Source: Oscillospiraceae bacterium
GTDB taxonomy: Bacteria > Bacillota > Clostridia > Oscillospirales > Acutalibacteraceae
Assembly (NCBI GenBank): GCA_029012165.1
Contig: JAQXLO010000252.1
Location: 1 to 12,225 of the forward strand
Length of the DNA stretch: 12,225 nucleotides
Direction of reading: 5' to 3'
The translations under genes were made by a program, and so were the position numbers. Of this stretch, positions 7,683 through 12,225 are shown piece by piece (position 1 is the stretch's first letter; every line of letters starts with the position of its first letter). The notes below the pieces were generated by a model. It had not been told where the DNA came from. It saw nothing but the letters and a program-made list of their open reading frames with translations, and ran no database searches.

Positions 7683-8393
7683 ATGGCTTTGTTAGAAGTT
7701 GAGAATCTCAAGATTCATTATGGGCTGATTCAGGCGATCAAGCAAGCGTCCTTTGAGGTGAATCAAGGCGAGATCGTTGCGCTGATCGGCGCAAACGGTG
7801 CAGGCAAGACCACCATCATGCACGCCATTTGCAACCTGATTCCTAAATTCGCCGGCAAAGTGACTTTTGATGGCACGGATATTACCAATCTTGCAGCGCA
7901 TAACCTGGTTTCCATGGGCATAGCACAGGTTCCCGAGGGACGCCGCATATTTCAGGAGTTGACGGTTGCGGAGAACCTTCGTCTCGGTGCATTTACCCGT
8001 TCAGACAAAAAAGAGATCGCCGAAACGCTGGAGCAAATCTACGAGCGCTTTCCGATTCTGAAACAGCGTTCCAAGCAGATCGCAGGTACTCTTTCCGGCG
8101 GCGAACAGCAGATGCTGGCCATGAGCCGTGCGTTGATGTCCCATCCGAAGCTGCTTTTGTTGGATGAGCCGAGCATGGGTCTTTCCCCACTGTATGTCAA
8201 CACCATCTTCGACATGATCAAAAAGGTCAACGAAGAGGGAACCACAGTACTACTGGTGGAACAGAATGCCAAAAAGGCGCTCGCCATCGCCGACCGTGCT
8301 TATGTTTTAGAGATCGGCAACATCGTCAAAACTGGCACCGGCAAAGAGCTGAGTGCGGATGACAGCATCCGCAAGGCGTATCTTGGCGGCTGA
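7683..8393 (+). CDS. livF: LIV-type ABC transporter ATP-binding protein, LivF family
   Basis: Second ATPase of the importer, forming a heterodimer with LivG. The 236-aa product has Walker A GANGAGKT (36-43), the LivF-type segment QVPEGRRIFQELTV, signature LSGGEQQML (from L137), Walker B LLLLDEPSMGLSP (D161, E162) and, at the H-loop, LLVEQNAKKAL. Gln194 stands where most ABC ATPases have the switch histidine; this is the normal state in LivF, so LivG probably supplies the histidine for the pair. ATG 7683 is preceded by GGGGGA (7671-7676) in a 12-nt gap after livG. It ends the operon, with a strong stem-loop terminator 11 nt downstream. Confidence 0.95.
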   Translation: MALLEVENLKIHYGLIQAIKQASFEVNQGEIVALIGANGAGKTTIMHAICNLIPKFAGKVTFDGTDITNLAAHNLVSMGIAQVPEGRRIFQELTVAENLRLGAFTRSDKKEIAETLEQIYERFPILKQRSKQIAGTLSGGEQQMLAMSRALMSHPKLLLLDEPSMGLSPLYVNTIFDMIKKVNEEGTTVLLVEQNAKKALAIADRAYVLEIGNIVKTGTGKELSADDSIRKAYLGG

Positions 8394-8404
8394 GTAAATA
8401 TGAA

Positions 8405-8444
8405 AAAAGATGGAACTGTTTTCTACAGCTCCATCTTTTATTTT
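8405..8444 (+). terminator. Strong intrinsic terminator after livF, usable from both strands
   Basis: Arms AAAAGATGGAACTG (8405-8418) and CAGCTCCATCTTTT (8426-8439) form a 14-bp stem with one A-C mismatch and a 7-nt loop. The plus strand continues TTTT-A-TTTT. On the minus strand the same stem is followed by a run of six T residues (complement of 8403-8408), so it can also stop transcripts arriving from glnN. It is the best terminator candidate between these convergent units. Confidence 0.9.
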
Positions 8445-8448
8445 GGCG

Positions 8449-8548
8449 CATCACGGATTTTTGTGGGATCCAAAGTTTCGGTCAAGCCTTTTTAAAGGCT
8501 TGCGGATTCCAAAGGCGGCGCCTTTGGTCGCCGACCGCAGTCTGCGAA
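8449..8548 (-). repeat. Right copy of the 100-bp hairpin-rich repeat (inverted partner at 101-200)
   Basis: Read on the minus strand, this matches 101-200 with five substitutions (about 95%). The three hairpins are kept: 8483-8502 (CAAGCCTTT/AAAGGCTTG), 8509-8527 (CCAAAGGCG/CGCCTTTGG) and 8529-8546, where this copy has one stem mismatch that the left copy lacks. It starts 5 bp after the livF terminator. Four of the five substitutions fall outside the three stems, and two stems are identical between the copies, so the structure is better conserved than the rest. Confidence 0.85.
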
Positions 8549-8669
8549 AACTCAAACAACACCAAAAGCGCAGGAGGGGAGCCGAAACAGTTCGGTGGAC
8601 TGTTTCGGCGTGGGGAACCCTCGCCGGAAGTTCCCCGGTGCGAAGCACAAATCCCACAATTTTCCGTGA
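8451..8669. mobile_element. Candidate non-autonomous MITE-like element with imperfect terminal inverted repeats
   Basis: The segment begins TCACGGATTTTTGTGGGAT (8451-8469) and ends with the inverse of TCACGGAAAATTGTGGGAT (8651-8669): 16 of 19 positions match. Inside lie the three hairpins of the 100-bp repeat and then three more: GCCGAAACAGT/ACTGTTTCGGC (8581-8591, 8599-8609; perfect 11-bp stem), GGGGAAC/GTTCCCC (8612-8618, 8630-8636) and GTGC-GAA-GCAC (8638-8648). No believable gene is inside, no transposase is present, and I found no clear target-site duplication. It occupies nearly all of the 294-bp gap between livF and glnN and ends 18 bp before the glnN stop codon. It could be a MITE or a compound palindromic repeat (BIME-like); the terminal repeats favour the former. 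Confidence 0.5.
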
Positions 8670-8687
8670 GGAGCGTATTTTTTGATA

Positions 8688-10784
8688 TTATGTAATGCTG
8701 AACAGCATATCGCCGTAGGACGGATACGGCCAGTATTCTTTTGCGGTGATGGTTTCTGCTTCGTCAATGGCGGAGCGAAGCTGTGCCATGCAGGGGAGAA
8801 CCGAATCTTTGTAGAACAGTGCGGCTTCAGCGGAGTCGCTGATTTGATTTTCTTCTGCAAGCACGGCTTCTAACATGGTTGGTTGGAGGAATGCGGTGTT
8901 GATTAGAGTGCACAATCTGCTCGCTGTATCTTCTTCATACGGACAGGGAAGATGGGGGAGCGTAGTTTTCTTGGCGGCGATTGTCTCGCAGAGAAAACGG
9001 CTGTATTTGCTTATGGCGGGCAAGAGATCTTTTTGTGCCATATCGAGCATTGTCAAGGCTTCGATGTTCAGGACTTTGCAGTAGTTTTCCAAAAGAATTT
9101 CCGCTCGGGAGCGAACCTCCAACTCGGAGTATATTTTGTGCTTCGTGAACAGTGCAAGATTCTTTTCGTCTGTGTAGTGCATGAGTGCTTCGGGAGTGGT
9201 ACGCAGATTCAAAAGTCCCCGCTGTTCGGTCGCTTCCTTGAGCCATGCGTCGTCATAACCGTTCCCGTTGAAAATGATTCTTTTGTGCTTGCGGATCGTC
9301 TGACGAATCAATTCATTCAGTGCGGTGTGGAAATCTTCAGCGTTTTCCAGTGCGTCGGCGAACTGGCACAGGGATTCGGCAACGGCGCTGTTGATCATAA
9401 CATTGGCGCAGGCGATGGTATCGGCAGAGCCAAGCATACGGAACTCGAATTTATTGCCTGTGAACGCAAAGGGGGAGGTGCGGTTTCTGTCGGTGGTGTC
9501 CTTGGGGAATTTCGGCAAAACGTGTACGCCGATACGCATGAGGGATTTTTCTTTGGCGTCGTATGCAGTACCGGCTTCGATTGCGTCGAGAATTTCGCTC
9601 AGCTCATCTCCGAGGAACATGGAGACGACAGCCGGCGGCGCTTCGGCGGCGCCAAGACGGTGGTCATTTCCTGCGCTGGCCACAGAGATGCGCAGCAGAT
9701 CCTGATACTCGTCCACAGCCTTGATGACGGCGCACAGCATCAAAAGGAACTGCGCATTTTCAAACGGCGTTTCGCCCGGTTCCAGAAGATTGACACCGGT
9801 ATTGGTTGAAATGGACCAGTTGTTATGCTTACCGCTGCCGTTGACGCCCGCAAAAGGTTTTTCGTGCAGCAGACAGACCATGTTGTATTTTGCGGCGACT
9901 TTTTTCATCACCTCCATGATGAGCTGATTGTGATCGGAGGCAATGTTGGTCGTCGTGAAAATAGGCGCAAGTTCATGCTGTGCAGGTGCGGCTTCGTTAT
10001 GTTCGGTTTTGGACAGAACGCCCAGCTTCCAAAGCTCTTCGTCCAGTTCTTTCATGAAAGCGGCAACTCTCGGTTTGATGGTACCGAAATAGTGGTCATC
10101 CAGTTCCTGCCCCTTGGGCGGCTTAGCGCCAAAGAGGGTGCGACCGGTGTAGATCAGGTCTTTGCGCTTTTTGTAAACATCCTTGTCAATCAGGAAATAC
10201 TCCTGCTCCGCACCAACGGTAGTCTTGACAGAGGTTACGTCCTCGTTGCCGAACAGCTTGAGTACACGCATGGCCTGCTTATTGATTGCCTCCATGGAGC
10301 GAAGCAAAGGTGTTTTTTTATCCAGTGCTTCACCGCCATAGGAGCAAAACGCTGTCGGGATGCAAAGCGTACCGTCCTTAATGAACGCATAGGAAGTCGG
10401 ATCCCATGCCGTATATCCTCTCGCTTCAAAGGTGGCTCGGATACCGCCGTTGGGAAAGGAGGAGGCGTCCGGCTCGCCCTTGACAAGTTCTTTGCCGGAA
10501 AACTCCATGATAACTCCATTATCGCCGTACGGCGAGATAAAGCTGTCGTGTTTTTCCGCAGTGATGCCTGTCATGGGTTGGAACCAGTGTGTATAGTGCG
10601 TGGCGCCGTGCTCAACAGCCCAGTCTTTCATGGCGTTGGCGACAACGTTGGCGACGCCCAGATCAAGACTTTTGCCGTCACGGATGGTTTTTTTCATGGC
10701 CTTATAGGTGTCTTTCGGAAGCCGTGCTTTCATGCACGCTTCGTTAAACACCATACAGCCGAAATACTCGGGAACGGATTTCAT
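8688..10784 (-). CDS. glnN: Type III glutamine synthetase, GlnN
   Basis: Makes glutamine from glutamate, ammonia and ATP in the cytoplasm. The 698-aa product is far longer than type I enzymes (about 440-470) and fits the type III family (about 690-730). Visible regions: N-terminal YFGCMVFNEACMKARLPKDTYK; FPNGGIRATFEARGYTAWDP; NGSGKHNNWS (N315-S324), part of the ATP/ammonia site; SAGNDHRLGAAEAPP; RNRTSPFAFTGNKFEFRMLG (ending about residue 451); and a helical C-terminal domain typical of the type III family. I chose ATG at 10782-10784 because GAGGAGG (complement of 10791-10797) lies 6 nt upstream; the open frame extends further, but only through non-coding leader. Transcribed alone from its own promoter, convergent with the liv operon and divergent from guaA. 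No GlnR-type operator was recognised. Confidence 0.96.
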   Translation of the reverse strand: MKSVPEYFGCMVFNEACMKARLPKDTYKAMKKTIRDGKSLDLGVANVVANAMKDWAVEHGATHYTHWFQPMTGITAEKHDSFISPYGDNGVIMEFSGKELVKGEPDASSFPNGGIRATFEARGYTAWDPTSYAFIKDGTLCIPTAFCSYGGEALDKKTPLLRSMEAINKQAMRVLKLFGNEDVTSVKTTVGAEQEYFLIDKDVYKKRKDLIYTGRTLFGAKPPKGQELDDHYFGTIKPRVAAFMKELDEELWKLGVLSKTEHNEAAPAQHELAPIFTTTNIASDHNQLIMEVMKKVAAKYNMVCLLHEKPFAGVNGSGKHNNWSISTNTGVNLLEPGETPFENAQFLLMLCAVIKAVDEYQDLLRISVASAGNDHRLGAAEAPPAVVSMFLGDELSEILDAIEAGTAYDAKEKSLMRIGVHVLPKFPKDTTDRNRTSPFAFTGNKFEFRMLGSADTIACANVMINSAVAESLCQFADALENAEDFHTALNELIRQTIRKHKRIIFNGNGYDDAWLKEATEQRGLLNLRTTPEALMHYTDEKNLALFTKHKIYSELEVRSRAEILLENYCKVLNIEALTMLDMAQKDLLPAISKYSRFLCETIAAKKTTLPHLPCPYEEDTASRLCTLINTAFLQPTMLEAVLAEENQISDSAEAALFYKDSVLPCMAQLRSAIDEAETITAKEYWPYPSYGDMLFSIT

Positions 10785-10838
10785 CGTTTTCCTCCTCAAA
10801 AAGCGTAAGCGTATACAAACCCAAAATAAACTATGTCT

Positions 10839-10867
10839 ATAATAATGTTTTTGCGGAATTTTGTCAA
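10839..10867 (-). promoter_or_regulatory. Sigma-A-type promoter of glnN
   Basis: On the minus strand, a perfect TTGACA (complement of 10862-10867) is followed after 17 nt by TATTAT (complement of 10839-10844), a five-of-six match. Transcription would begin near 10832, giving a leader of about 48 nt that ends in the GAGGAGG ribosome-binding site. Confidence 0.85.
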
Positions 10868-10907
10868 TAGAAGAATCGGACTTTCTCAGACAATGCACAA
10901 AAACTTC

Positions 10908-10927
10908 AAAAAAATGTAAAAAAATGT
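10908..10927 (+). repeat. Two tandem 10-bp A-tract repeats in the glnN-guaA control region
   Basis: AAAAAAATGT occurs twice in direct succession (10908-10917, 10918-10927). A7 tracts spaced 10 bp, one helical turn, are expected to bend DNA. They lie about 60-76 bp upstream of the predicted guaA start point and 41 bp upstream of the glnN -35 box, between the two divergent promoters. A role in promoter activation is inference; simple AT-rich intergenic sequence is the alternative. Confidence 0.5.
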
Positions 10928-10948
10928 AATTAAACGGGATTTTTTGTA

Positions 10949-10977
10949 TTGACTTTTTTCTATCGGTATTATAAAAT
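10949..10977 (+). promoter_or_regulatory. Sigma-A-type promoter of guaA
   Basis: TTGACT (10949-10954) and TAAAAT (10972-10977) are spaced 17 nt apart, each matching consensus at five of six positions. Transcription would start near 10984, about 40 nt before ATG 11024. The leader is too short for a purine riboswitch and none of its conserved bases were seen. Confidence 0.75.
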
Positions 10978-11023
10978 AATGAGCATAATTTTTTGAAATC
11001 GAACGATGAAAGCAGTGAAAACA

Positions 11024-12225
11024 ATGGAAAATCAAGTGGTTGTAATTCTCGATTTCGGCGGACAGTATAAAGAATTGATCGCCCGCCGTGTCCGTGAATG
11101 CGGTGTCTATTCTGTCATCAAGCCCTATGACATTTCCGTGGAGGATTTGCGGGCATTGCATCCCATCGGCATCATTTTTACCGGCGGACCGAACAGTGTG
11201 TATTTGCAGGACTCTCCGAAATGTGATCCCGCAGTGTTTGAGCTGGGCGTTCCCGTTCTCGGCATCTGCTACGGTATGCAGCTTGTATGCTATATGAACG
11301 GCGGTCAAGTCGGTTCGTGCGAAAACAGCGAATACGGCAGTATTGATTTGCTGGTGGATGCGACGGACGATTTGTTTGCAGATATTCCTCAGGAAACGCC
11401 CGTTTTGATGAGCCATACCGATAAAGTTCTCGAAGTACCGCAGGGATTTAAAACAATCGCCCACACGGCGGACTGTGAAACAGCCGCTTTTTGCTGTGCA
11501 GAAAAGAAAATCTACGGCGTACAGTTTCACCCGGAGGTGGAGATTTCCAAGCACGGCACACTGCTCCTGCACAACTTTCTTTACAAAATCTGCCATGCAT
11601 CCGGCGACTATTCCATGGAGGATTATCTTGCCCGGCAGATCGAACAGGTCAGAGCGCAGGTCGGCAAGGAGCACGTGATCCTTGGCTTGTCCGGGGGTGT
11701 GGATTCCTCCGTGTGCGCTGCTCTTTTGTCGGTCGCCATTCCCGGTCAGCTGACGTGTATCTATATCGACCACGGCTTTATGCGCCTGAATGAGTCCGAA
11801 GAGGTGGAAAAGGCATTTGCCCACCGAGATCTGGACTTTGTGCGTGTGGATGCGTCAGAACGGTTTCTCAAGAGGATTGAAGGCATTACCGACCCCGAAG
11901 AAAAGCGCAAGCGTGTGGGGGATGAATTTGTCCGTGTGGTCCAGGATGAGGCCAAAAAGCACGGCCACGCCAAATTCCTTGCGCAGGGCACGATTTATCC
12001 GGACGTTGTGGAGTCCGGCAAAAACAAGTCCGCAGTCATCAAAAGTCACCACAATGTGGGCGGTCTGCCGGAGGATCTCGGCTTTATCGGCGTTGTGGAG
12101 CCGCTTCGAGGGCTGTTCAAGGACGAGGTGCGCAAGCTTGGCAGAATGCTGAAACTGCCGAAGTCCCTGGTGGAGCGCCAGCCCTTTCCGGGTCCCGGTC
12201 TTTCCATTCGCATTATTGGAGAGGT
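11024..12225 (+). CDS. guaA: GMP synthase (glutamine-hydrolysing), 3' end beyond the window
   Basis: Converts XMP to GMP using ATP and ammonia released from glutamine. The visible 400 residues (of about 510-525 in the family) contain the N-terminal class I glutamine amidotransferase domain: VILDFGGQY, TGGPNSVY, the nucleophile in GICYGMQ (C82), and the catalytic His and Glu in QFHPEVE (H169, E171). The ATP pyrophosphatase domain follows, with P-loop LSGGVDSSV (S223-V230), YIDHGFMR, GTIYPDVVESG, KSHHNVGGLPED and PFPGPGLSIRIIGEV at the edge. The frame is open to the last base; the dimerisation domain is missing only because the window ends. ATG 11024 gives the family N-terminus; an in-frame ATG at 11006 would add six residues. 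Neither has a good Shine-Dalgarno, which is unusual in this window. Divergent from glnN, whose product glutamine is its substrate. Confidence 0.97.
   Translation, partial: MENQVVVILDFGGQYKELIARRVRECGVYSVIKPYDISVEDLRALHPIGIIFTGGPNSVYLQDSPKCDPAVFELGVPVLGICYGMQLVCYMNGGQVGSCENSEYGSIDLLVDATDDLFADIPQETPVLMSHTDKVLEVPQGFKTIAHTADCETAAFCCAEKKIYGVQFHPEVEISKHGTLLLHNFLYKICHASGDYSMEDYLARQIEQVRAQVGKEHVILGLSGGVDSSVCAALLSVAIPGQLTCIYIDHGFMRLNESEEVEKAFAHRDLDFVRVDASERFLKRIEGITDPEEKRKRVGDEFVRVVQDEAKKHGHAKFLAQGTIYPDVVESGKNKSAVIKSHHNVGGLPEDLGFIGVVEPLRGLFKDEVRKLGRMLKLPKSLVERQPFPGPGLSIRIIGE

Noticed and set aside
262..8393. The ilvD-to-livF block as a composite transposon
   Set aside because: No transposase or insertion-sequence gene is present, and the flanking repeats are short non-coding hairpin elements; I keep only the inverted-repeat observation.
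8620..8650. tRNA-like T-arm pattern near CCGGAAGTTCCCCGG
   Set aside because: No acceptor, D or anticodon arms can be folded around it and the loop lacks the TTC-purine-A pattern; it belongs to the repeat hairpins.
8410..8685. A 91-codon plus-strand frame in the livF-glnN gap
   Set aside because: It runs through the terminator and the hairpin-rich repeat, has no ribosome-binding site, and its translation merely reflects palindromic DNA.
8952..10808. Long plus-strand open frames (for example 285 and 327 codons) opposite glnN
   Set aside because: They are antisense shadows of the type III glutamine synthetase gene and show no recognisable protein features.
10785..11023. Purine riboswitch upstream of guaA or a GlnR/TnrA operator upstream of glnN
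   Set aside because: The guaA leader is only about 40 nt and lacks purine-aptamer conserved bases, and no TGTNA-N7-TNACA-like site was found.

Overview
The window reads as a chromosomal segment of a low-GC-type Gram-positive anaerobe, most likely a gut-associated member of the Clostridia (Oscillospiraceae/Ruminococcaceae-like). This is an inference from the gene set: an IlvD of the oxygen-labile bacterial type, a DUF815 AAA+ ATPase, a type III glutamine synthetase, strong Shine-Dalgarno sites and sigma-A-type promoters. The theme is nitrogen and branched-chain amino-acid metabolism. No CRISPR array, tRNA, rRNA, transposase or phage gene was seen.

Layout. Positions 1-261 hold a possible 3' tail of an upstream gene and a 100-bp hairpin-rich repeat, then the ilvD start. 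A tightly packed plus-strand cluster follows: ilvD (dihydroxy-acid dehydratase), a DUF815-type ATPase and a MaoC-like hotdog protein, with gaps of 6 and 2 nt. A clear promoter (TTGAAA-17-TATAAT, 3576-3604) then starts a complete LIV-type ABC importer operon, livK-livH-livM-livG-livF (3700-8393). A strong stem-loop sits between the binding-protein gene and the first permease gene, and a terminator that works in both directions follows livF. After a second hairpin-rich repeat region comes glnN on the minus strand (8688-10784), convergent with the liv operon. Divergent from glnN, guaA (GMP synthetase) begins at 11024 and runs off the end of the window.

How the genes fit together. IlvD makes the 2-keto acids that precede valine, isoleucine and leucine, and LivKHMGF imports branched-chain amino acids or related ligands, so synthesis and uptake are side by side. 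GlnN makes glutamine and GuaA uses glutamine as its amide donor; they share one 239-bp divergent control region. The roles of the ATPase and the MaoC-like protein beside ilvD are not explained by the context.

The least ordinary feature is a pair of about 95% identical 100-bp repeats in opposite orientation (101-200 and 8449-8548). They bracket the whole ilvD-to-livF segment. Each carries three consecutive hairpins, and the right copy lies inside a 219-bp stretch bounded by imperfect 19-bp terminal inverted repeats (16/19), which resembles a small non-autonomous (MITE/BIME-like) element.
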